Positions 50,957-61,523 of a DNA stretch of 64,000 nt are shown here, piece by piece (the stretch's first letter is position 1; the number at the start of each line of letters is the position of its first letter). A model generated the notes under the pieces. The model was not told the DNA's origin. It saw only the letters and a program-made list of their open reading frames with translations, and searched no databases. Origin of the DNA: Collybiopsis luxurians FD-317 M1 (Eukaryota; Basidiomycota; Agaricomycetes; Agaricales; Omphalotaceae); contig KN834811.1 in assembly GCA_000827265.1 (NCBI GenBank), forward strand, positions 1 to 64,000, read 5' to 3'. The position numbers and the translations under genes were made by a program.

Positions 50957-52510
50957 ATGGTTCTGAGCATTGCAGAAATTCTAGTGCAGAGGTATGACTT
51001 CTGTTCACTGCCCTCTTTTTCTCCCTAATACCTATTGTTCATGAACGGGTCTTCAGAAACTGGTCACTTTGTATCCATATCGCAGCGGTTGGTGAGTCTT
51101 CCTGCTTGATCTATCAGATTTTCCAGTCTTGCTGAAATCAAAAATATTACCTTTTTCTGTCTAGTAATCGCGGTATACCACTATTTTCTCACTTTTGCAA
51201 AAGAAGTTGAATATTTTTGGAAATCTACCTTTGGACGTGGTGCAATCCTCTTCAATCGATATTATACTCTGTTGGGAATCTTCCCTGTTGCCTTACTTCT
51301 ATTCTGGCCCGAAGCTTTGTTCCGTAACAATGTAAGTGGAACTGAGGATTAACATCCAACTTTCAGTGTAAGAATTAATTTTTCCAGGGGTAAGTACTAT
51401 CCCAGCTTCTTTAATGGTAAACACTTGTGATACCGATCCTCTATAAGATGCTTTCCTCTCGACTTATATGTGTGGATTTTTCCTTTCATAGGTGGGGTTA
51501 TTCTTGATGGTTTGTATTATTGCCACCACTGTGATAGAATGTTACTCAAAACATCTCAGTTATTTTTATCATTTGCCTGCATTCTATCTATGGTCACAGC
51601 AAGCGAGTAGCAGGATTTTTAACCGCGGTTGCTATAGGTGCAGTGGGGAACGGCCTTGTCAGTCCTGTTCTTTCCTTAGATGTGTTTATTGATATTCTTC
51701 GCAACGTCGCAGTTACAAGTTTATTTCTACTTTAAAAATGGTAATTCTGCGCAAGATATCTTATTGTCAACACTGGAAAAGCAACTTGGCTGCTTGGCCT
51801 CAGTTTCAAAGAAACAGTAAGAATATCAGATTATACCTAGAGTCATATTTGCTTTAACAATTTTTAGAGCCCTGAGTGCGCCATTTTCTTGCCATTTACA
51901 TTTTCGCTGCTGGACTGACATTGCACAGATGTGGTCTATTGCTGCCTTGGAATAGTGAGATTTGACATTTGTGTATTCTTCTTAACACTTTGGAAGGCTT
52001 TTGAGATGCGTCACAGCTATGCATTAATCTCTGGTGGAATCATGACAGTGATACTACGGGATGGTAAATTTAATCACTTAAGCTTCAGCCCTCGATTTAC
52101 TATTGTCTCATGATTGATCACTCTTAGGTGCTATGTATTTTGGAATAATCACTCTTTTCAATGCCGTAAATATAGTTCTTTAGGGGGTAAGGACTTCAAC
52201 CATTACTCTACTACTGTGCAATCCAATACTGACTGGTAATGGTGAAGGCTGGCTCGGTATGATATATTACTAGTACTCCGAATGTTGTTACTTCTGTATA
52301 CCATCTTATACGGGTCTTTCAGGGCCTTTCCACCGGCCCTGTGCCTACAAATTTGTCTACTGTGTCGGTATTCTTAAATCTAGGAGTAAAGAGTCTAACA
52401 TATTCATATTCTGCAGTGTCTCTGGCATCATGATGTCTCGGCTTATGCTCAACTTACGATCGAGAGCATCCAGCCAAATTCAGCTAATTCAGGTCGATGA
52501 TGAAGTTTGA
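50957..52510 (+). CDS. DUF6533-type multi-pass membrane protein
   Basis: The N-terminal exons are clear: 50957-50991, 51057-51091 and 51165-51331 give NWSLCIHIAAVVIAVYHYFL, TFAKEVEYFWKS and the FNRYYTLLG that marks DUF6533 proteins. To keep frame into the next conserved part (CFPLDLYVWIF, 51448-51491, then VIFIICLHSIYGHSKRVAGF from 51560) a 2-nt exon GG at 51388-51389 between two ordinary introns is needed. Later parts carry GIVRFDICVFFLTLWKAFE and the conserved RDGAMYF (split by the intron 52064-52127) and the final SRLMLNLRSR (last exon 52417-52510, stop TGA). Middle exons between about 51640 and 51930 are unsure. Stops occur in the needed frame at 51916-51918 and 52181-52183, so the 3' half may be decaying. 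The family is common in Agaricomycetes; its role is unknown. Confidence 0.62.
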
Positions 52511-52539
52511 TTTCTTGCAGGTTTAAGACCATTATCAAT

Positions 52540-53787
52540 CACACCTGACCGACAAGCTTTTCGCGCACGAAAAACATAAGGGGAAATTTCAAATCAAATG
52601 GCCAGTATTTCTTGGGTAATTTATATTTTTTAGTGGCCTGTAATTTGTATCTTTTGCGCCGGATAAATGCGAAGAATAACAGGCAGTTTATCTGAAGAGA
52701 TTGAAATTGTTTTGTGTTTGATCAACGGGCCTTTTCTCGTTGGTACAAGGTTGTAATTCTCGTAATGTAAAATCACTCTTTTGGCTTGGATATAAATATT
52801 CTTTCGGCTAGGAATTAACTAATACTTTGCCCTAGATAATAATAATCTTTCAATCCGGAGATAGATAATCTTTCAGGCCGGATATCAGTTATCTTTGGCG
52901 CCTGATAACTCTTATATTGCGCGCTTGCAAAATCTTAAATTTTCCCCCCGCGAAACCATATTACTACCTTTTTTGGAAAGGCGCTGTTTAAGCGCTTAGT
53001 TCTTCTCGCTGCTACTGGTCTTCCACATTGTGCTAGTTCCACTGCTTCGGTTTGTATCTGGAACATGCAAATCTCCTTTCAAAATTGAAGATGATATTTG
53101 TTCAGGGCAGAAGGAATGCAAAGCGTAGGGTTCGAGACGAACATAAGTGCAAGATCTCAGACCGTAAGCCTCCGACTGGATGGCCTGCATCTTTTTTCGC
53201 AGATGGTTATATTGAATCTTTGCCAGATTTTCAACGGGAAAAGCTGCATGCGTCTCAGAAGGACTTTCTTCTGTATGATATGCAGATAGATCTGGATTGG
53301 TATTTGCAGAATATGTGATGCACTCCATTCATATTGATATTTTAATAAGTAGAGCGCTTACACGGCGCCTTTCCAAAAAAGGTAGTAATATGGTTTCACG
53401 AGGGGAAAAATTTAATATTTTGCAAGCGCGCAAGATTAGAGTTATCAGACGCCAAAGATAACTAATATCTGGCCCGAAAGATTATCATTATCTAGGGCAA
53501 AATATTAGTTAATTCCGAGCCGAAAGAATATTTATATCCAAGCCAAAAGAGTGATTTTACATTACGAGAATTACAACCTTGTACCAACGAGAAAAGACCC
53601 GTTGATCAAACACAAAACAATTTCAATCCCTTCAGATAAACTGCCTGTTATTCTTCGCATTTGTCCGGTGCAAAAGATACAAATTACAGGCCACTAAAAA
53701 ATATAAATTATCTAAGAAATACTGGCTGTTTGTTTTGAAATTTCCCCTTATGTTTTTCGCGCGCGAAAAGCTTGTCGGTCAGGTGTG
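52540..53787. mobile_element. Foldback/TIR element with ~450-bp inverted arms
   Basis: The left arm (52540 to about 53000) and right arm (about 53353 to 53787) are reverse complements over their whole length; both outer ends read CACACCTGACCGACAAGCTT. The flanks carry the same three bases, AAT (52537-52539 and 53788-53790), a likely target-site duplication. The left arm has one extra copy of a short internal word (gagatagataatctttca), otherwise the arms differ mostly by C/T or G/A changes. Close to each tip lies a ttttcgcg palindrome (perfect 16 bp in the right arm). The unique centre is only about 350 bp and encodes no transposase, so this is a non-autonomous element that would depend on enzymes from elsewhere. 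It starts 29 bp after the stop codon of the gene to its left. Confidence 0.87.
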
Positions 53788-54925
53788 AATTGTCCTCCAG
53801 CCTTCTGTCTCTTGGCCACAGGAATACAATCAGAGATCTATCTACTTCCGGCAAAATGAATAAAGAAATCCCATATATTTGTTCCTCCCAGTTCACAACT
53901 GGATACTTTATAGCCTCGCTCATCATCCAATCCAGTAAGGAGAAAAAATGAGAGTGAAGGGCAGCTTGGATTTGAGTTTTGCAATATTCAAGTACATTAG
54001 ACATCAAAAATCAATTCAATTAGTCTGGCAGATTGCGCGCATAATTTTGGTCTAAGCTATGAGTCGCGAATGCTACTCTAACTCTCTTTGCCATTGAAGT
54101 CAAATTGTAATTGACATCGAAAAGGATACAATCATATATCATGAGCAATGGTTACAACTTGAAGACGTGACCATCAGCCGGTCTGGAAACAAAATGTGAT
54201 AAATATGTATATTGTACTTGGTCATTGTATCCGAATTCAGAGCAGAAAGGAACTTAGATTTGTGTTTCTCTCCATTCAACAGGAACAGACATAAAAATCA
54301 ATTCCAATGACACGACCTTGGATTGCGCATCTAAGTACAAGGTCAAGGATATGTCACTTCTGTCCCTGCCCATCTCTCTTCAACTTTGAAGTGTTTGACA
54401 GATTCTCAGCTGAAGGGAACCATAATCCAGGCTAAGACAATGCCACCTGCATCTATCCGATCATTCTATCCGCAGTATGCATACCTCCTTCAAAATAAGG
54501 AAAATAGCTAGTCTTATACTACCAGCTCTACCCCCTCCTTCCCCCACGCCATCCACAACGGGTGCTATGCGTTGCTGCAACTCATCCGCAAGTCTTAAGG
54601 TCATCTCTCGAGTCTTTGAAAAAGGAGATTCGATGGCGGGCACATAAATGCTGAAGCAAAACAACCGAAAGTGCAATACCACGCCTGAAACCGAGCAAAT
54701 ATTCACTGACTGGGCTGAGAAAGGAAGAGAATAAAATCTAGATGACACCAGAGGTACAGCTGTGCAAAATTGCTTGCTATAGCTTGATTTGTAGTATTCT
54801 ACAGGATGTGAAGTGTGTAGTGTACACATACTTCATTGGAGAGTTGAACCAGTGACTGCCAATCGGAACTTTTGCAAATATAATATTCGCATCCAAATGT
54901 TATTGGTAGTACAGCTTCTCGAAGA
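53788..54925. other. No confident gene
   Basis: Short open frames only. The minus-strand frame 54461-54829 (122 codons) has a low-complexity piece and no domain. The right end is the 3' region of the amidotransferase-like gene. Confidence 0.55.
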
Positions 54926-56642
54926 CTACTTATTCATCCCGGATATCTCGGGACCGTCAGGCTCGATGTGAGGCATGGGAAATGGGGGTTGCGGTTCTGC
55001 AGCGTCAAGGTACTCCACTAGCTTCTGCAGTATATCTCGGTGGTTTTTTATTTTTTCGGGACTGAACGCATCCTTTAGGTGGAGCAATTCAATTATGCCT
55101 GCCGGGTTAACAATGAGGCCCTGATTTTGACCAAAGAGACCCCAGTCATCTTTATTTCGGGCTGTACCCCAAAACATCAGAACTGCACATTGGCCTAAAG
55201 ATAATAGCTACTTACTGCAAGGCTCGGAACCAACAATGAGATGTAACCCTATCGGAAAAGAAGTAAATGTGATCTACAGATAAGTCAAATCAAACAAACC
55301 TTGGATCTGTGGGCGTGACTTAATTTTGTCTTCCGCTGACTCAACTTTTGTTTCTGCTGGATCATCTCCTGGAGGAGCAAGCGGAGGTTTGTCTTTAGGG
55401 TCAAGCTTCTCGCCTGCAGTGAATGAGATATAAAGACTGGAGGGCTGGCCCTCAGGCGAGTCCCTCCATCGTGTGACAAGCAAGCTACTTCCGCGATTCA
55501 CTAAGAGTAGGAAGGGTTGACAAAAATTGAAAATGGATATCTACCAAAACATACCAATACCGATGTTGAGGAAATTTCCATCCCAAGGACTAGTCTGTTT
55601 GTATGAGCCGACTAGGTGGTTTTTTTGTATCTTTTGAATATCATCGGCAGCCAGGATAAGTGCCATAAGCATTGCTTGATTCTCAACCAACTCCAGTTTT
55701 GTGTGCCTGGGAGCTTGCGCAAGGAGTCCAGCTCTGATGATGTCAAAGTAAGCAGTGAAAAGAAGAGCCAAATGTTCAGTGTCGGAGTTGCCTGTAAGGG
55801 CAAAAATGTAATTTCCATCTTTGACTGAAGGTGTGATAGTCTTGGGATGAGCTTGTACGGTAGTTTGCAGCTGGTTTATCTTCTCAAGTACGCTGAAACG
55901 CTGCCAGTGAGAGAGTTCACCGAGGCTTTAAGTCAGAAAACCAAAACAATTTTCAAATTAAACATTCCCACTCACAATTATGTCGAATGAAGCAATGAAG
56001 CCGTCATGCTGGAAGGCAATATTCCCAAAGGTAAAAGGGTGATTGTTCACCTCAATAACAGGAGGATAAGTAGCATCTCGGATGTGACTTGCAATGCAGG
56101 ATGACTCGGTTTGACTGCAAAGATGCTTGAAGTTGAGATCTGTCGCAATGGGCGCAATCGATCTATACTGCGCGGGCTTCACATCTCTATCATTATTTTC
56201 AGGGTCAGATTTGTACCAAATTGCTCCAAATCCGTCGTCATTGCACATCAATCGAGTGCCTATAGTAGAAATGAGGCGAAACTGCCTTGCTTGAGCAAAG
56301 GAAAGGTACTAACGATTCTTGAGTTCTTCTTTGTCAGCGTCTCCTAGCCCATACAACAAGCCAGGAAGGAAGCGTTCGTGAACTCTGGATGTACATTAGT
56401 ACTACAGAATGGAAAACGGCGTGAATACAGGACTTACTGCTTGACAATCTGTTTGTCAGCGAACTTTAAGTACAGTTTTTTAAAGTCACAAAGGAATCAC
56501 ATTTACCGAATGGTCAGGCTTGATGAGCAGATCTTCTAAGCGCAAAGTTCGGGGGCTTCTACCAAATCATATTAAAAAAGAATGAGCGTAAGTGAAACGC
56601 AGGACAAACACACTCGCTGAAGGAAATGACCCATCTACCCAT
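54926..56642 (-). CDS. Dug3-like class II glutamine amidotransferase fold, catalytic residues lost
   Basis: Nine minus-strand exons join to 420 residues: 56642-56614, 56558-56507, 56448-56438, 56384-56314, 56259-55976, 55900-55555, 55500-55300, 55248-55216 and 55161-54926. The match to its right-hand neighbour runs from the first residues (MGRWVISF versus MCRWIIFM) through LEDLLIKPDHS, VHERFLPGL, DGFGAIWY, NNHPF, TEHLALLF, RWRDSPEGQPSSLY and HLIVGSEPC. In this enzyme family residue 2 is the Cys nucleophile that becomes the N-terminus; here the codon is GGT (Gly). The oxyanion-hole motif HNG is HDG (Asp140). HIRAA is HIRDA. The reading frame is otherwise intact, so the protein is probably made but unlikely to hydrolyse glutamine or glutathione-type amides. 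It may regulate or pair with an active subunit (inference). Confidence 0.88.
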
Positions 56643-57659
56643 ATTGTATTGCACTAGAGCACTGTTGAATGGTTGGAAATGTACTAAACACTGTGAGAGG
56701 CGCAGTGCGATGCGAGACAGATAATGAAATCTCACAGCTTATATAGCCGCAATGGACATCAACTACCGTGGAAAAAAAACACTGATGCTTTGAAACAGGG
56801 TTGATCACAAGCGGACGTAGATGAAGTGAAGAATGCAACTAAGATAGAAAAGGCAAGGGCTTCGCTGTAACTGTGGAATTTGTACACATGCGGAACTCTC
56901 TCCGGTGACATGTTGTTCCCGCTTCCCCCGCTTTTCGTGGAGTATGATCAGTCCATACATATTCGTGTATGTGGTTTAAACGCCGACTCCGAAGTCAAGA
57001 TCAAGACGTAATTGATGTGAGCGTGATTCAAGCGTGATCGTTAATCAGTACACTTACGCGACGCGATGTACTATGAACACATAAATTGTGAGCTTGTTAT
57101 TAGTTTGTGGATAGAATCATTAGCAGTTGCTCAAGGGATAAAACCTAGCTTTACCATGGATAACATAGTAAGTGGTTTATAATAAGAATATGTCGAATAT
57201 ATGTAGTCTTGAACTCGATTTGCGTTGTCACCGCGTGGACGAAGACTCTACATCTCCACCATAATGTATTGACTGGCCGCAAGTGAGATTGATACACTAC
57301 ATACATATTGTTCTGAACACTGAGAATGGACATATGACAGAGCCCCGCAACTCACTCACATTAGCTCCACTTTGGCAGATGCCAGGTAGAGCACCGGCGT
57401 GCTCTACTCACAATGGTACGCAGCGGGTCACAACTTGGAGCTTGTTACTTAGCTTAACGCAGGAAGTGCCATGGCGTTTAGATTCACCCGAACTAATTTT
57501 AAGTTCTCGATGTAGAAAAAATTGTCTAATTACATGAAATTGCACAATGGTGACCCTAAGAACTAGCTGCCAGTGAGAACGATTCATGGTATAAAGGGCT
57601 TCAATATAAATACATCAAAGAGGTTTTTTATGTGGACCTGAATCGCAACACCTCCGGAT
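56643..57659. other. Intergenic between the tandem amidotransferase genes
   Basis: About 1 kb holding the promoter of the left copy and the 3' region of the right copy. Open frames are short and unconvincing. The first 200 bp right of the start contain several A-rich stretches but no box I would name. Confidence 0.55.
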
Positions 57660-59508
57660 TCACTTATTCAAGTTCAAATGAATAGCGGAAGGGGTACCGC
57701 GCAATATACCTCCCACATCCAACTGCTGGGGAGGTTCGGCTTTAGGCTGAGAGGAGTTAGAGACAGCGCCATGCAAATTAGCGACAGCACTTCGCCAATT
57801 CTGAGAAGACCCAAAACCAGGGACAATGGGTGGGGACGATCCAGAATCACTAAGTTCCATAACCATTTGGTTCACTTTCTTCCGCAATGTGTTGGGTATA
57901 CCGTCAGCGAATAGCTCATCCAAGAGTTGTAAATCGACGTTTCCATGTTTGTCGAGTGTGAGGCACTGATTTTTATCAAAGAGAGCCCAGTCATCCCTTT
58001 CACGAGCTGGGAAGAGAGTTTACTGTTTCACCTGAAATTGAGTAGAATTTCTTGCTTACTGCAAGGCTCGGAACCAACGATAAGATGTAGTCCTGAGTAA
58101 GTTTGATTTAGGTAAGAATTATAGCCTTCACAAGAAGATAGGATAGTAGACTTACCTTGAGGGGAAGGCGGCTGTGATTTGTATCGCGCAACCAGCTCTG
58201 TGACCGACTGAATCTTGACATCATCATCTTCGAATAAATCATGTCCCTTGAGGACAGGCGGTGTGGTGTACTTCCTGTTTAGTTTTTCACCGGCGGTAAA
58301 CGACAGGTAAAGACTGGCTGGCTGGCCATTGGGTGAATCCCTCCACCGGGTAGCAAGCATTTCAGTCCCACCATCAGCTAGAAGTATTCACATTTAACGT
58401 TGATAAGTAATTTAGAATACGTGATTGGACATGCGTACCAACGCAGATGTTAAGGGTATTTCCGGTGTATCCATTACCTCCCAGGCGAAATGGTCCGACG
58501 AGGTTGATCTTTTGAATGCTATGAATATCGTCAATGGCTAGGACGAGTGCCAGGAGCATGGTAGTAGTCCCAAAATTTTGGGACTGAGAAGCCCCGTGCG
58601 CACGAAATACAGCTCTGATGATATCCAGCCAGGCTATAAAAAGGAGAGCTAGATGCTCTGTATCTGTGTTACCTAGAAGAGCGAAAACGTAGTCCCCATC
58701 TTTAACTGAAGACTGAGGTTTGATGGTTTGAGGATGAGCTTGTACAATGGATTGGAGCTCTTTTATCTTCTGAATGACATCAAATCGCTTGCGGAGGGTT
58801 AAGTCAGAGAAAATGAATTTCCAAAATAACAATTTCAGCTCACAATGACGTTGAAAGAAGCGATACCGCCATTGTGCTGGAAGGTGATGTTACCATAGAT
58901 GAAGGGATGATTGTTTATTTCAACGACGGGAGGAAAACTAGCAGCACGGATGTGAGCTAGAACGCAAGTAGAAGCAGTGTGGCGGCAGAGCTGTTTGAAT
59001 GCAAGATCTGTTGATATTGGTGCAATTGTTCTGAACTGCGCAGGCTGCAAGCCTTTCACAGTGTCGTCAAAGTGTGAGAGCGTGTCGGTATACCAGATTA
59101 AACCGAATCCATGGACATTGAACAGATACTTCAGACCTGTGACAAAGTGAGGCAACAATTATGTTAGAATGGAGTCTACTGACGATCCTTCAATTCCGCT
59201 TTGTCTGCCTCATCCACGTTATAGAACAAGCCAGGTAGGAAACGTTCATGAACCCTGAACGTCAGTTAGAGACCAAATTCAGAGGATACAGTTGATTGAA
59301 CAGCGCACTGTTCGACGATCTAAGCATACCCGCAGATATCAGTGCATTGGTACGACAAAAAATAGAAATTTAGTTACCGAATGGTTCGGCTGAATGAGCA
59401 AATCTTCCAAGAGCAGCGGTTTCCTAGCAAATCGCGATAAAAAGATCGGAAGAGCGAAAAAAATAAAAGGTGAACGCACTGGCCCATAAAAATAATCCAT
59501 CTACACAT
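57660..59508 (-). CDS. Dug3-like class II glutamine amidotransferase
   Basis: Nine minus-strand exons give 466 residues: 59508-59480, 59423-59378, 59319-59309, 59254-59184, 59136-58844, 58787-58439, 58377-58156, 58092-58060 and 58006-57660. The third exon is only 11 nt. The N-terminus MCRWIIFM carries Cys2, the nucleophile of N-terminal-nucleophile glutamine amidotransferases; other family marks are HGFGLIWY, AHIRAAS (the substrate-binding Arg), NNHPF, and FQHNGGIASF with the oxyanion Asn141. In yeast, Dug3 works with the peptidase Dug2 to cleave glutathione's gamma-glutamyl bond in the cytosol; related proteins of this size are common in fungi. It is longer than yeast Dug3 by a low-complexity C-terminal tail. 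It sits tandem to a degenerate sister with the same exon phases, so both come from one duplication. Confidence 0.91.
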
Positions 59509-61523
59509 GTTGACGATAACTTGAGGGGTAAAAAAGTACCGGACAACGAGAAGCAAAGGGTGCTACTATTAAGCAACAGCGATTTCTACTAGTAACTTAT
59601 ATACTCAATAACTAAAGCTACACGGGGCCCGCTTATCAAGGGCGACTGGAAGGCAGGAGCAATGAAAACCCGATGGCATCGATAGGATCAGCAGACGTGA
59701 ATATATGCAAGAGAAAGTCACAGTCGTGTCTTGCTGACGTGCAAAATTGGTAGAGAAGCGGTATTTGGCCATGACTGACAGCTTGAAACGTTTTGGGGTA
59801 ATGATTTCCGCGTTGACAAGCCGAGATGGCAGGTCATTATTGGCTCAATTTGAATGTCCGTGCTGAGTATCAAGATTGCGCTTGGTCGAAAGTTCATCAC
59901 CTGAATGAAAAGAGAGATGGGAAGTGTGAATCGACTCACTCAGTGGATCTAAAATGTCACGACCGTGATTGCGGTCATTTATGAAGCCAGGTATCTCCAA
60001 AGCTAAACTCTGCAGACTCAGAGCGTGAACATTTGAGGGGTGGAAGATGATCGATGGATTTCTAAATTGGGCACGAACATTAATAACTTTCTTACCTTCT
60101 GAATTTGACTCTTATCACGTTCTGTTCTTCTGCTTTTTTTACCGCCGTCGTGAACGACGTGCAGCTACTTTTTGCCTAGGCCACGCTAGCCCCCCCATTC
60201 CCACACCTCGTCGGTTGTTTTCTTTTTCACGGGTGATCCGCGCGCCAACGGATCGCTCAAAGCTACCATTGTCCTTGCACTTTAGCAGGCAGTTTTTAAA
60301 CCAAACAAACCGGGTGTACAAAACTCATTTATACCATACTCTTTGATTGTCAGGGCATCGATAAAAAGTGGACCCAACCTCACCCTCTACTCTAGTTATT
60401 TCCTGTATTGTAAATAGTTCAGAGCGGGATAAGATCTACAGCAGCGATGCCGTGCGTCAGTTGCGAGCTCGTCTCCTCCTTCTGCGGCAGTCCCAGAGAC
60501 GATGGTGCATGGGTCAGCACCGGGATAATCTCTGGAAACCGGCGTTCAGATTGTGGACCATGCCGTGTAATAAAACTTCCTTCCTTCCAACTGTTCCACC
60601 GAAACTGCCTCGTGAGTGCCCAAATTTAGTGAAAGCCTTGAACGTCGGGTGATCACTGTCACACTGCTGCAATACTGTGGCAGGCATGTATAAACGGTAC
60701 ATGTCTGTGCGTACAAATGCATGAAAGCTGTGTGAGGGCTGTGTAGTAAGTGCTATCTGATTTGTTGATTTCCTTCTAACGCTGCCCAAATATTCTGCTA
60801 GCATTTGAAATAAGAGATAGCTCCTAGAGATTGAACAGGTTTGCAATAGGCTAATTGCATGAACATCTCTGTTGGAGTCTGAAGAACAATTGAATCATCA
60901 AACAATATTGAAAATATGATTACCTGTACGTGGCACAATGTCCAGCAGGTTTTTTTACTAAACTTCAGTGCCAGTTCCGGGTTGACTTTTTTTGGTATCC
61001 TCATTCATTTCCCAGTGTCCCAAGGGATATGTTAAGCAGCACACTAAGTTGAACACCTACTATATACAAATAACTGGCCAGTTCCCGGCAGATACTGTCT
61101 CTGAATCAGCATTCAAAATTTAACTCAAAACCATTAAAACTTCAGGCCAAAAGTAATCAATGAATCAGATTGTTCATCAGCGGTTGACAGTCTATGGGAA
61201 GCCCCATCGCCATTTTTCGGGAGGGCGATAAAATGTACTGTAAACCGTTTCGAATAAAAAAAAACTCACATTTATACCTTATATTATTTGTGTAATTTTG
61301 GTTGAAATACTTAATCAGTAACTTGGTAGTACCTGCCGGTCATTACCAAACTTATAAGAACTGAGCTGTAACCGGCTATTGACGTGTTGATAATTTTTGA
61401 AAAAACCGGGACTCATGCATAGCATATCTATAGAGTATAAAAGGATGTGCAGTCTGCCTGCCAACGCAATCCCTTTGAGAACCTACTCTCTCACCTGTGC
61501 ACTGAGCTTGTCCTATTCTGAAC
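59509..61523. other. Divergent intergenic region, no confident gene
   Basis: This 2-kb gap separates the amidotransferase gene (minus) from the membrane-protein gene (plus), so it should contain both promoters. A TATA-like stretch (gagtataaaagg) lies at about 61434-61445, roughly 80 bp before the start of the right-hand gene. Two overlapping plus-strand frames at 60368-60652 and 60447-60629 contain several Cys residues but no spacing that fits a known finger. Nothing else stands out. Confidence 0.5.
61432..61447 (+). promoter_or_regulatory. TATA-like element upstream of the membrane-protein gene
   Basis: The word tataaaagg lies about 80 bp before the ATG at 61524, which is a usual TATA-to-start distance for a fungal gene with a short leader. 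It is a single-word match and so only suggestive. Confidence 0.4.

Noticed and set aside
52996..53328. Transposase in the foldback element
   Set aside because: The 110-codon minus-strand frame is far too short and shows no catalytic motif; it is also opposite another open frame.
56614..56642. N-myristoylation of the Gly2 amidotransferase copy
   Set aside because: The residues after Gly2 (RWVI) do not fit the usual myristoylation pattern, which disfavours a basic residue at position 3 and wants a small residue at position 6.
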